This document shows, one piece after another, positions 1 through 8,656 of a stretch of DNA of 64,000 bases (position 1 is its first letter; the number at the start of each line of letters is the position of its first letter). The notes beneath the pieces were generated by a model, which did no database searches, was not told the origin of the DNA, and worked only from the letters and a program-made list of their open reading frames with translations. Source of the stretch: Pseudomonas fluorescens (lineage in GTDB: Bacteria > Pseudomonadota > Gammaproteobacteria > Pseudomonadales > Pseudomonadaceae); the NCBI RefSeq assembly GCF_900215245.1, contig NZ_LT907842.1, positions 3,596,001-3,660,000 on the forward strand, in the 5' to 3' direction. Made by a program: the position numbers and the translations under genes.

Positions 1-485
1 CCTCGGATCGCGGCGTGTTCACCCCGGGCGATCGCTACGCCACCTGCTTGTGGAACGGCGTGCGCGTCGGCCTGTTGATCTGCTACGACATCGAGTTCCC
101 GGAAACCGCCCGCGCCCTGGCGCAGTTGGGCGCCGAGTTGCTGATCGTCACCAACGGCAACATGGACCCGTATGGCCCCACGCACCGCACCGCGATCATG
201 GCCCGTGCCCAGGAAAACCAGGCGTTTGCGCTGATGGTCAACCGGGTGGAAGAGGGTGATGGCGGCCTGTTGTTTGCCGGTGGCAGTGCGTTGGTCGACC
301 CGCTTGGCACCTTGCTGTTCGAGGCCGGGCGCGAGGAAGGGCAATTTACCGTCGAGCTGGATCTCGACCAACTGGTGGCGGCTCGCAAGGACTACCGCTA
401 CCTGGATGACCAGCGTTTGAAATTGCCGGGTGAGGTGATAACGCGCAGCGATGGGACGCGCGAGTTGTTGATTCCAACAGCCTGA
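1..485 (+). CDS. Nitrilase-family carbon-nitrogen hydrolase, C-terminal part
   Basis: The reading frame is already open at the window edge, so only the last ~160 residues are seen. The stretch LLICYDIEFPE carries the cysteine nucleophile of the nitrilase superfamily (Glu-Lys-Cys triad), and the following AELLIVTNGNMDP and RAQENQAFALMVNRV segments fit the family fold. The catalytic Glu and Lys would lie upstream of the window. It probably hydrolyses a small amide or nitrile in the cytoplasm; the substrate cannot be read. An APC permease follows 130 bp downstream on the same strand, which may link it to polyamine or amino-acid catabolism, but that is inference. Confidence 0.85.
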   Translation, partial: SDRGVFTPGDRYATCLWNGVRVGLLICYDIEFPETARALAQLGAELLIVTNGNMDPYGPTHRTAIMARAQENQAFALMVNRVEEGDGGLLFAGGSALVDPLGTLLFEAGREEGQFTVELDLDQLVAARKDYRYLDDQRLKLPGEVITRSDGTRELLIPTA

Positions 486-507
486 TCGCTTTGAGGCGTC
501 AGGTTGC

Positions 508-529
508 TGTGGCGAGCCCGCTCGCCACA
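508..529. repeat. REP-like palindrome
   Basis: Two 9-bp arms, TGTGGCGAG and CTCGCCACA, flank CCCG 23 bp after the hydrolase stop codon. This is the short GTGGCGAG-type dispersed palindrome common between Pseudomonas genes. It could also act as a transcript-end hairpin, but no T-run follows. Confidence 0.6.
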
Positions 530-615
530 AACGCTGTTTGCACCTAACAAAAATGACCACCGCGTTACCCACTTCAGTTCTGCCATAAATCTAATAAATC
601 AGCGGAGAATCGCTC

Positions 616-1941
616 ATGGCTCGTTTGCAACGCACCCTGTCGTTAGGGTCGGTGGTGCTATTTGGCATTGCCTATATGACGCCGATCATTGTGCTCGGCA
701 CCTTCGGCATCCTCGCGCAATCCACCGCCGGCATGGTCCCCGCCGCCTACCTGGCCGCCCTGGTGGCGATGTTCTTTACCGCCATGAGTTACGGGCGTAT
801 GGCCCAGGCATTTCCAGTTGCCGGTTCCGCCTACAGTTATGTGCGCAAGGCGATCAGCCCCAAGCTGGGTTTTATCGCCGGTTGGGCGGTATTGCTCGAC
901 TATCTGTTTTTACCCATGGCCATCTGGCTGATCGGCGCGGCCTACCTCAATTCGGCGTTTCCTGCGGTGCCGCAGTGGGTCTGGGTTCTGGCGTTTATCG
1001 GCATCACCAGCGCGATCAATATCGTCGGGCTCAAGCTCGCCAACGGCATCAACGCCTTGCTGATGCTGGTGCAGTTTTTGGTGTTGATCGCGTTTGTTGC
1101 GCTGTGCATCCACTACATCGGCGGCAACCCCAGCCAGCCGCTGTGGACCCTCACGCCGTTCTTCAACGGCCAGATGCAACTGCCGCTGATCATGAGTGGC
1201 GCGGCCATTGCCTGCTATTCATTCCTGGGCTTTGACGCGGTCAGTACCCTCACCGAAGAAACCCGCGACCCGCGCCGCACTATCCCACGGGCGATCATGT
1301 TGATTACCTTGATCGGCGGGCTGATTTTTGTGGCGGTGTCCTACTTCGTGCAGATCGCTCATCCGTCGTTTGAATTCGCCAATGTGGATTCGGCCGCGTA
1401 TGAAATTGCGCGCAATATCGGCGGTGACGTGTTTGTGTCGATCTTCCTGATTGGCCTGATCGTCGGCCAGTTCGCCTCGGGGCTGTCGGCCCAGGCCAGT
1501 GGCTCGCGCTTGTTGTACGCCATGGGGCGCGACGGCGTGTTGCCCAAGTCGTTCTTTGGCACCTTGCATGCGCGCTTCGGCACGCCGGTCAACAGCATTC
1601 TATTGTGTGCGGTGGTGGCATTGCTGGCGTTGAAGCTGGATGTAACCACGTCCACTTCGTTCATCAACTTTGGCGCATTCCTGGCGTTCAGCCTGGTGAA
1701 CCTGTCGGTGATTTTTCACTACTGGATCGGCGCGAAAACCCGCGGTGTGCGTGAGTTGATCCTGTTCCTGCTGTTCCCGGCCATCGGCCTTGTGGCGGAT
1801 GTGTGGCTGATGGTCAGCCTCGATCACCTGGCGATTTACCTGGGCGCGGTGTGGTTGGCGATCGGCCTGGTTTACCTGGGGGTTCTCACCCGTGGCTTCT
1901 CGCAACAGCCGCCGGAAATGGACTTCCAGGAAACCGTATAG
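616..1941 (+). CDS. APC-superfamily amino acid/polyamine permease
   Basis: A 441-residue protein made almost wholly of hydrophobic helices (about 12 membrane spans). The N-terminal [16 protein letters not shown] segment and the [23 protein letters not shown] segment are typical of the amino acid-polyamine-organocation family. It resembles PuuP-type putrescine importers (usual length ~450-460), but the substrate cannot be fixed from sequence. GGAG at 603-606 lies about 9 bp before the chosen ATG. It sits alone after the amidase gene and before rpmE2, which is transcribed the same way. Confidence 0.85.
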   Translation: MARLQRTLSLGSVVLFGIAYMTPIIVLGTFGILAQSTAGMVPAAYLAALVAMFFTAMSYGRMAQAFPVAGSAYSYVRKAISPKLGFIAGWAVLLDYLFLPMAIWLIGAAYLNSAFPAVPQWVWVLAFIGITSAINIVGLKLANGINALLMLVQFLVLIAFVALCIHYIGGNPSQPLWTLTPFFNGQMQLPLIMSGAAIACYSFLGFDAVSTLTEETRDPRRTIPRAIMLITLIGGLIFVAVSYFVQIAHPSFEFANVDSAAYEIARNIGGDVFVSIFLIGLIVGQFASGLSAQASGSRLLYAMGRDGVLPKSFFGTLHARFGTPVNSILLCAVVALLALKLDVTTSTSFINFGAFLAFSLVNLSVIFHYWIGAKTRGVRELILFLLFPAIGLVADVWLMVSLDHLAIYLGAVWLAIGLVYLGVLTRGFSQQPPEMDFQETV

Positions 1942-1994
1942 AAGTGCGCGGTCTATTCTTATTGCAATCGGTTCTCGTTTGGGTGGGTATTTTA

Positions 1995-2009
1995 TGTTAT
2001 TGTATAACA
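1995..2009 (+). promoter_or_regulatory. Zur-type operator before rpmE2
   Basis: TGTTAT-TGT-ATAACA is a perfect 6-3-6 inverted repeat in an AT-rich patch, 33 bp before the rpmE2 start. It matches the core of the gamma-proteobacterial Zur box (TGTTATANTATAACA). Zur is known to repress the zinc-free L31 paralogue when zinc is plentiful, so the site fits the gene it precedes. Confidence 0.75.
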
Positions 2010-2041
2010 CATTAAATGCACCCAAATGCCCCGGAGGCCTT

Positions 2042-2314
2042 ATGAAAGCTGGTATCCATCCCGACTACCGCACCGTGCTGTTCCACGACACCGCCGCCGA
2101 CGCGTTCTTCCTGATCGGCTCCACTGCCGACAGTGATCGCACCCATAAACACAGCGACGGCCACACTTACCCTTACATCCCGTTGGACGTGTCCAGCGCG
2201 TCGCACCCGATCTACACCGGCCAACAACGCAAGACCCAGGCCGAAGGCCGGATTGCCGGGTTCAACAAGCGTTTCGCAGCGTTTGGGTCGAGCCCGAAAA
2301 AAGCTGAGGCATGA
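2042..2314 (+). CDS. rpmE2: Ribosomal protein L31 type B (zinc-independent)
   Basis: A 90-residue protein beginning [10 protein letters not shown], with the L31 core [11 protein letters not shown] and the C-terminal [10 protein letters not shown] motif. It has no cysteine at all, so it lacks the CxxC zinc ligands of the ordinary L31; this is the C-minus paralogue that replaces L31 under zinc starvation. The in-frame ATG further upstream overlaps the Zur-like box, so the ATG at 2042 after CCGGAGG is preferred. The upstream palindrome predicts zinc-controlled expression. Confidence 0.93.
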   Translation: MKAGIHPDYRTVLFHDTAADAFFLIGSTADSDRTHKHSDGHTYPYIPLDVSSASHPIYTGQQRKTQAEGRIAGFNKRFAAFGSSPKKAEA

Positions 2315-2320
2315 GGTCGT

Positions 2321-3706
2321 TCAAGCCGTTTGCCGAATGGGCAGCACCACTCTAAAGGTGGTGCCTTTGCCCATTTCGCTGCTGACGGTGATAGTGCCAC
2401 GGTGTTTTTTGACGATGCCGTAGGAGAGTGACAAGCCCAACCCTGTCCCTTCGCCAACCGGCTTGGTGGTGAAGAAGGGATCGAAGATCTTCTGCACGCT
2501 GTCCGGGGCAATCCCACAGCCGTTGTCTGCCACTTCCAACCAAATGTTCTCGCCGTCCACCCCGTTGCTGATGGTAATCGTGCCGCGCTCCGGCCCCATG
2601 GCTTGCGCCGCATTGATGACCAGGTTCATCACCACTTGGTTGAGTTGCGACCCCAGGCATTCGATTTCCGGCAGCGGCGCGTAGTGCTTGATCACGTCGG
2701 CCTTGTACTTGAGTTCGCTGGCGACAATGTTCAAGGTCGAGTCGATGCCCTGTTGCAGGTTCACCCATTGCCAGGTCTGGTCGTTGTCCACCCGGGAAAA
2801 GTCCTTCAAATCCTTGACGATCTGCACCACGCGGCCAATGCCTTCCTTCGATTCGCGAAGCAACGTGGGGATGTCCTCTTTGAGGAAGTCCAGGTCCAGG
2901 CGCCGGCGCAGCGCTTCGAGCTGTTCACTGCCGGTGGCAGTTTCGGCCTGTCGATAGGCGTCGAGCATCTCTTCCAACTGGTCAAAGTAGCCGCCCAGCG
3001 TGCCGAGGTTGGATGAAATAAACCCCACCGGGTTATTGATTTCGTGGGCCACGCCGGCCGCCAGTTGGCCCAGTGAGGCGAGTTTTTCCGACTGCACCAA
3101 CTGGCTTTCCAGCTGTTTACGCTCGTCGATCTCCAGCTGCAGTGCGTGGCTTGCCTGGGTCAGTGCCTGGGTCCGTTGCTCAACCAAGCGTTCCAGTTGG
3201 CTGGTTTGCAAGGACGCGCGCCGCGCCATGTCCCATTTCGCGGCCAGGGTATTGGCCATTTGCTGGACTTCAATATTGTCGAAAGGTTTTTTCAGGATCA
3301 GCAGCCGGTCATGGGCGTGCAGGCGAAACAGCAGCTCCTCCCAGGAGTAATCCGAGTACGCCGTACACACCACCACTTGCAGGTCCGAGTCAACTTTCCA
3401 GAGTTCTTCAATGGTCTGTGCGCCGTCCCAGCCTTGGGGCATGCGCATGTCGACAAAGGCCAGGGCATAGGGCCGTTGCTCGGCCATGGCGACCTCAAGC
3501 AACTGCAGCCCCTCCTGCCCGCCGTAGGCCGAGTCCAGTTCGAACACGGGGCCTTGCGGTACGTCGGTGGCGCCGAATAGCGCGGCTTCCATATCGTCCA
3601 GTGCCTGGTTCTGCTCCATGGGCGGCGTGAGGATTTTGCGGAAGTCTTCGTGGATCGACGGCGTGTCGTCGATCAGCAGAATGCGGCGATTAGGGGCGCG
3701 GTTCAT
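2321..3706 (-). CDS. REC-histidine kinase hybrid
   Basis: A 461-residue soluble protein. Residues 1-155 form a receiver with phosphoacceptor Asp86 (FVDMRMP) and Lys140 (KKPF). It has an unusual ~30-residue insertion after the first strand. A coiled coil (160-205) leads to an H-box with His221 in [12 protein letters not shown], then N, G1 (DNGCGIAP) and G2 ([10 protein letters not shown]) ATP-binding motifs to the C-terminus. It has no membrane segment. The start ATG overlaps the stop of the membrane kinase upstream (ATGA), so the two are translationally coupled and probably pass phosphate between them. Its receiver is a close paralogue of that in the REC-GGDEF-EAL protein of the same cluster. 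Confidence 0.85.
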   Translation of the reverse strand: MNRAPNRRILLIDDTPSIHEDFRKILTPPMEQNQALDDMEAALFGATDVPQGPVFELDSAYGGQEGLQLLEVAMAEQRPYALAFVDMRMPQGWDGAQTIEELWKVDSDLQVVVCTAYSDYSWEELLFRLHAHDRLLILKKPFDNIEVQQMANTLAAKWDMARRASLQTSQLERLVEQRTQALTQASHALQLEIDERKQLESQLVQSEKLASLGQLAAGVAHEINNPVGFISSNLGTLGGYFDQLEEMLDAYRQAETATGSEQLEALRRRLDLDFLKEDIPTLLRESKEGIGRVVQIVKDLKDFSRVDNDQTWQWVNLQQGIDSTLNIVASELKYKADVIKHYAPLPEIECLGSQLNQVVMNLVINAAQAMGPERGTITISNGVDGENIWLEVADNGCGIAPDSVQKIFDPFFTTKPVGEGTGLGLSLSYGIVKKHRGTITVSSEMGKGTTFRVVLPIRQTA

Positions 3707-5514
3707 GCTTGGCCTGCTGCATCGGTAAGTGGAATTTGCAACGTGAACAGGGCGCCTGTGCCTGGCCCGTCGCTCTGGGCGGTGAGGCGGCCGTTCATTT
3801 CAATGGCTGCCAGGGCGCAGCTGTGAAGGCCGAAACCATGGCCCTCTTTGCGCGTGGTGAAGCCGTGGGTGAAGATCCGCGTCATGTTCTCGGCGGGGAT
3901 GCCTTCGCCTTCGTCCTTGACGCTGATCTGCAAGAGGCTGTCATCCAGTGTGGTGATCGACAAGGTGATCTGCCGTGGCCGGTCCGTCAGGTTTGACATG
4001 GCGTACTTGGCGTTGCTGATCAGGTTGACCATGATCAGCAGCAGCCGGTGTTTGTCCGCCATCAGCAGCGGCACCTCGGCGTACTCCTTGACCACCGTGA
4101 CATGGTGACGATTCAGCGCCCCGGCGTTCATGCGCAAGGCGTCGTCCATCAAGTCACCGATCTGCACAGGCTCCAGCAGGCTGGAGGCGCCGGCATAGGA
4201 TTGCTGGGTTGAGACAATGTCCTTGATGTGGTCCACGCTTTTGCTCAACTGCGCCAGCTCATCGGTCAGCCCCTGTTGTTCGAGGGCAATGGCCTCCACC
4301 AGTTGGTTGAGGTAGCCGGGCAGCAATTTGCCTTTTTCGTCCTCGCGCAGGTAAGTGCCCAGGTCGTCAGGGTGTTCGTTGATCAGTTGCATGGCCTTGC
4401 CCAGCCCCAGGGCCTTGCTGGTGCGCAGCTTGCGCGCGACCAGTTCGGCGGAGATGTTCACGCTGTTGAGCACGTTGCCGACGTTGTGCAGCACATTGGT
4501 CGCGATTTCTGCCATGCCCGCCTGGCGGGCGTTGTCCAGCAGTTCGCTCTGGGCATCCTTGAGTTCCCGCGTGCGCGCCTCGACGCGCTGTTCAAGGCTT
4601 TCATTGGCCCCTTGCAAGGCGCGGTTGACCCGGTTGATCTCGGCAAAGCTGCGCAGCAAACGAATGGCCAGGTACAACAGCAGCACCACCAGCAGCGTGG
4701 AAAACACCAGCAGGTAGCGATGGTACTTCTGATCAATCAGGTCGGCGGCGGCCTGGTCCTGATTGAGTTGGGTGGTCAGGGCATCCAGTTGATCTGAAAG
4801 CGGGATGGCGGCGATGCGATCGAGCAGGTCGTTGACGATGGGCTGCTCGCGCAAAATCAACGCGATGTGATTACTGAGAATCTCCACCGGCACCTGGAAT
4901 TCGGCGGGCAGGTTTTCTTTGTTCACCGCCAGTTTGTTCAGCCCCACGAGGATGTCCGCGGCTTTGTCGTCGCTGGTCACCTGGGCAAATTCCAGGGCAC
5001 TGAGCAGCAAGTCGTAAGTGTCGGTGGCGATGCTTTGTTGTTCCAGCTTGTCGGCGTCTTTCAGTTGCAGGAGATGCGCCTGGATATCGTCCTCGGCGGT
5101 CGGCAAAAACGCCAGCGAATTGCGCAGTACCGCATTGTGCGATTTGAACTGCTCCACTAACCGCGCCTTTTCCTGAATCGACTGGCGATAAGCATCCTGC
5201 GCGGCCTGCCAGTCGGCGGGGTGTTCGTGGTGGTGTTGCCCTTCGCGACTTTCCAGCTGAACCCACCGTTCGCTCATGTCCTTGAGCGGCGCCACCAACG
5301 GGTCATAGTTGTGGGTGAGGGCGATCCTGGCCTTGAGCACCTCGACGTCCCACTGGGAATTGAGTTGCTTGATCTGGCGGATCAGGTCGCGCGACTCGGT
5401 GTAGCTGGTGGACTGGTCGCCGATCGACTTGAGGTACAGAAATACCAGCACCGAGGCCAGTACAATGGCGATACCGCTGAGCGTGATCAGGTTGGCGAGG
5501 CGAGATGATTTCAT
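3703..5514 (-). CDS. Membrane sensor histidine kinase, DAHL-like sensor
   Basis: About 603 residues. TM1 near residues 9-29, a ~230-residue all-helical periplasmic region (LIRQIKQLNSQWDVEVLKARIALTHNYD onward) resembling the DAHL ligand-binding domain, TM2 (YLLVFSTLLVVLLLYLAIRLL), a coiled coil, then an atypical H-box (NVLHNVGNVLNSV) and HATPase motifs (DEGEGIPAENMTRIFTHGF, GHGFGLHS). The start at 5514 overlaps the peroxidase stop (ATGA); an in-frame ATG at 5532 is the alternative. Lying directly behind a periplasmic di-heme peroxidase suggests a peroxide or redox-linked signal, which is inference. Confidence 0.8.
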   Translation of the reverse strand: MKSSRLANLITLSGIAIVLASVLVFLYLKSIGDQSTSYTESRDLIRQIKQLNSQWDVEVLKARIALTHNYDPLVAPLKDMSERWVQLESREGQHHHEHPADWQAAQDAYRQSIQEKARLVEQFKSHNAVLRNSLAFLPTAEDDIQAHLLQLKDADKLEQQSIATDTYDLLLSALEFAQVTSDDKAADILVGLNKLAVNKENLPAEFQVPVEILSNHIALILREQPIVNDLLDRIAAIPLSDQLDALTTQLNQDQAAADLIDQKYHRYLLVFSTLLVVLLLYLAIRLLRSFAEINRVNRALQGANESLEQRVEARTRELKDAQSELLDNARQAGMAEIATNVLHNVGNVLNSVNISAELVARKLRTSKALGLGKAMQLINEHPDDLGTYLREDEKGKLLPGYLNQLVEAIALEQQGLTDELAQLSKSVDHIKDIVSTQQSYAGASSLLEPVQIGDLMDDALRMNAGALNRHHVTVVKEYAEVPLLMADKHRLLLIMVNLISNAKYAMSNLTDRPRQITLSITTLDDSLLQISVKDEGEGIPAENMTRIFTHGFTTRKEGHGFGLHSCALAAIEMNGRLTAQSDGPGTGALFTLQIPLTDAAGQA

Positions 5515-6500
5515 AGGGGCTTGCCCGCCCATTCGCCGGTCAGCGTCTTGAGGAATTTGATGATCAGCGTCTTGTCCTCAGCCGACGGAACTCGCCCCAG
5601 CTGGTACTTGAACATGATGTCGACGGCTTCCTCCAGGGTCTTGGCCGAGCCATCGTGAAAGTACGGCGCGGTGACGGCAACGTTGCGCAGGCTGGGCACC
5701 TTGAACACATTGCGGTCTTCTTCGTCCTTGGTCAGCAGGTAACGGCCCAGGTCGGCTTCGGTCGGGTTGCCACGGGCCTTGAAGTAGTCGCCCATCACGC
5801 CGAATTTCTGGTACATGTTGCCGCCGATATTGGCGCCCTGATGGCAGGCGATGCAGCCGTATTCCTTGAAACGTTGGTAACCATATTTCTCATCGAGGGT
5901 GAGGATGTCGGTATTGCCTTGCAGGTACTGGTCGAAACGTGAATTGGGCGTGAGCAACGTGCGCTCATAGGTGGCCAGGGCGTCCTGCACGTTGGCGGCC
6001 GTGACCCCGTCGGGATACACCCGGTGGAACGCGGCCTGGTAGGTGGGCAGTGCCGAAAGGGTCTGGACCACGGTCTGCCAGTCGTTGCCCATTTCCATCG
6101 GGCTGACGACCACCTGTTCAACCTGCGCTTGCAGGGTGTCGACCCTGGCGTTCCAGAATTGTTTGAAGTTCAGGCTGGCGTTGAACACCGTCGGGGTGTT
6201 GAGCAGGACCGGCTTGCCATCGAACCCCAGGGAAAATGCCCGGTTATCGTCACCACCGGCTTCCAGGTTATGGCAACTGGCACACGACTTGGTGTTGTTG
6301 ACGGACAGCTGTGTTTCATTGAACAGCTGACGCCCCAGTTCTACGGTGGCCGCGTCCAGCACCGGCACGGGCGGCAGGGGTTTGAGTGCTTCATCCAGCG
6401 GCGCGGCCGTGACGGGCACGCAGGTGCCACAGCCCAGGGCCAGGCTCATGGCCAGAACCCGAGGTAACAGGTGAAAAGTACGCGGTGTGCTGCGGCTCAA
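5511..6500 (-). CDS. Di-heme cytochrome c peroxidase (CcpA/MauG family)
   Basis: A 329-residue exported protein with two c-type heme motifs, CASCH (Cys73-His77) and CIACH (Cys216-His220), and the family signature LFNETQLSVNNTKSCASCH. The N-terminus (SRSTPRTFHLLPRVLAMSLALG) is a signal peptide. A TTG start is chosen because AAGGAG stands 8 bp before it; the next ATG would remove the basic n-region. The family reduces H2O2 with electrons from cytochrome c in the periplasm. It is embedded between a REC-GGDEF-EAL gene and a sensor kinase gene, an unusual place for such an enzyme. Confidence 0.88.
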   Translation of the reverse strand: MSRSTPRTFHLLPRVLAMSLALGCGTCVPVTAAPLDEALKPLPPVPVLDAATVELGRQLFNETQLSVNNTKSCASCHNLEAGGDDNRAFSLGFDGKPVLLNTPTVFNASLNFKQFWNARVDTLQAQVEQVVVSPMEMGNDWQTVVQTLSALPTYQAAFHRVYPDGVTAANVQDALATYERTLLTPNSRFDQYLQGNTDILTLDEKYGYQRFKEYGCIACHQGANIGGNMYQKFGVMGDYFKARGNPTEADLGRYLLTKDEEDRNVFKVPSLRNVAVTAPYFHDGSAKTLEEAVDIMFKYQLGRVPSAEDKTLIIKFLKTLTGEWAGKPL

Positions 6501-6524
6501 GCGGTCGCTCCTTGCGGCAAAAAA

Positions 6525-8399
6525 TCAGTGGTCAGGTAACAGGCTGGGTTGCCCAGTGTGCAGCAGTCGGGCGAAATCATCGGCTGCTACGGCCTTGCTG
6601 AACAGGAAACCCTGGCCCTCCTCACACTGGTGAGCGATGAGAAATTGCAGCTGCTCAATGGTCTCCACCCCTTCGGCGACGATGTTCAAGTCCAGGCTTT
6701 TACCCAGGCTGATAATTGCGCTGATCAATTGCGCGTCCTGGCTGTTACTGCTCAGGCCACGAATGAACGATTGGTCGATCTTCAGCACATCAATCGGAAA
6801 GCGCCGCAGGTAGCTGAGGCTGGAATACCCGGTGCCGAAATCGTCGATGGACAGCCGCACGCCGAGGGCCTTGATCTTGCGCAACGTGGTGTGTGTGTCC
6901 TCGACATTTTGCATCAGCACGCTCTCGGTGATTTCCAACTCCAGTAACTGTGGCGCCAGGCCCGTATGCTCAAGGATCGCCACGAGGTTGGCGACAAAGT
7001 CACGCTGGCGAAAATCAATCGCGGAAATATTCACCGAGAGGCAGATCGGCGGTAGCCCGGCGGCCTGCCAGGCGCGAGCTTGCGTGCAGGCCTGGCGTAT
7101 CACCCACTGGCTCAACGGCACGATCAGGCCACTGTCTTCGGCCACAGGAATGAAGGCAGACGGGTAGATCCAGCCATGATCGGGCTGGTGCCAGCGAATC
7201 AACGCTTCGGCGCCGACAATTTTGCCGCTGTGCAAGTCCAGTTTCGGTTGGTAGTGCAGGCTAAATTCATTGCGTTGCAGGGCCTGCCGGATGGCACTTT
7301 CCAGGCTTTGCTGAACTTGGGCGAGCAGGTTCATCTCGGCGATGAAAAAACTGAAATTGTTGGGGCCACGTTCTTTGATGGCGCGCATCGCGGTTTCGGC
7401 CTTTTTGATCAATTCCACGGCGCTGCTGCTGTCATCAGGGTAAACGCTGATGCCAAGGCTTGCGGTGACGCTCAGGTCGTGGCCGGCCACATAGTGGGCG
7501 GTGCTGACGGCGGCAAGGAGCTTTTCGGCAATGTACTGGGTTTGCTGGGGATGCTTGATGTCGTTGAGGATCAGCACAAATTCGTCGGAGCCGTAACGAA
7601 ACACCGAATCCGACTCGCGCACCGTCGCCACCAGGCTTTGGCTGACAAGCTTGAGCATTTCATCGCCGACCGGGTAGCCGAGCGCATTATTGATGCGCTT
7701 GAAGCGGTCCAGGCCGATAAACATCACGGCTAATTGGCTGCCATGGCGCCTGCAGACGGTAATGGCTTGGGTCAGGCGGTCGCCCAGCAGTGTGCTGTTG
7801 GGCAACTCGGTCAGGGCGTCGTATTGCAGCAGGTGCGAGACCTTGAGCAGTTCCTGGACCCTTGCCTCAATCGTGCGTTCGAGCCCGATCAACTTGGCTG
7901 CTGCGTCCTGCGCCAACTGCCATTTCCAGGTCAAGGCAGTGGCCATCTGGCGGATTTCGAGGTCGTCGAAGGGTTTTTTCAGGATCAGCAACTGGTCGTC
8001 GTAGGTGAGGCGCGCCTCGATGGCTTCGAAGGAGTAATCGGAGTAGGCCGTGCAGAGCGCGATTTGCAAGTTGGGGTCGACGTTCCACAGCTGTTCGATG
8101 GTTTCCAGGCCGTCCCAACCCGGCGGCATGCGCATGTCGATGAACACCAGGGCGTAGGGGGTGTTGGCGGCCAGGGCCTTGTTCACCAGTTCCAGGGCTT
8201 CCTGGCCCTGATAGGCGGAATCCAGCACAAAGGTCTGGCGCACCGCCGGAGCGTTGCCGAACAGGGTTTCTTCAATGCTGTCCAGGGAGGCGTGGTTGTT
8301 GGCGTCGACGCACAGGATCTTGCGGAAGTCCGCGTGGATCGACGCCGTGTCATCGACGATCAGGATGCGTCGATTGGCCCGCCCTGAGCGTGGGGTCAT
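6525..8399 (-). CDS. REC-GGDEF-EAL response regulator, probable c-di-GMP phosphodiesterase
   Basis: 624 residues. The receiver (1-160) has Asp88 in FIDMRMP. The GGDEF domain (~185-350) is degenerate: the signature reads GSDEF (270-274) and the upstream metal-binding Asp is replaced (FIGLDRF). The EAL domain (~370-615) keeps EALIRW (398-403), LSVNIS, TESVLMQ, DDFGTGYSSL, LKIDQSFI and EGVE. I therefore expect phosphodiesterase, not cyclase, activity, perhaps with GTP-modulated control. It is the first gene of the minus-strand run; the peroxidase gene starts 24 bp after its stop. A 257-bp gap separates it from the divergent YN-GYP gene. Confidence 0.88.
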   Translation of the reverse strand: MTPRSGRANRRILIVDDTASIHADFRKILCVDANNHASLDSIEETLFGNAPAVRQTFVLDSAYQGQEALELVNKALAANTPYALVFIDMRMPPGWDGLETIEQLWNVDPNLQIALCTAYSDYSFEAIEARLTYDDQLLILKKPFDDLEIRQMATALTWKWQLAQDAAAKLIGLERTIEARVQELLKVSHLLQYDALTELPNSTLLGDRLTQAITVCRRHGSQLAVMFIGLDRFKRINNALGYPVGDEMLKLVSQSLVATVRESDSVFRYGSDEFVLILNDIKHPQQTQYIAEKLLAAVSTAHYVAGHDLSVTASLGISVYPDDSSSAVELIKKAETAMRAIKERGPNNFSFFIAEMNLLAQVQQSLESAIRQALQRNEFSLHYQPKLDLHSGKIVGAEALIRWHQPDHGWIYPSAFIPVAEDSGLIVPLSQWVIRQACTQARAWQAAGLPPICLSVNISAIDFRQRDFVANLVAILEHTGLAPQLLELEITESVLMQNVEDTHTTLRKIKALGVRLSIDDFGTGYSSLSYLRRFPIDVLKIDQSFIRGLSSNSQDAQLISAIISLGKSLDLNIVAEGVETIEQLQFLIAHQCEEGQGFLFSKAVAADDFARLLHTGQPSLLPDH

Positions 8400-8656
8400 G
8401 GCTGATTCCGAGCGGCGCGCAACTGCGGTTTATGGCGCATAGGGCTTCCTTACCGTGAATGCTTCAATAAACAGGGACGGTCACCGGCTTCCAGTCACAA
8501 GCATAGTCGGCTCCCTTGAATAAGTCGGCCAGTTGGCGTCAAATCACCCACAGTTACCCCGGTGTTCATCTAGCGCTCAATGCGCGAGCAAGTACAGTGA
8601 TGGATCACGTCGGGCCGCATTGAAGCAACTCTGTGTCATTGCCAGGAGGTGTCGCC

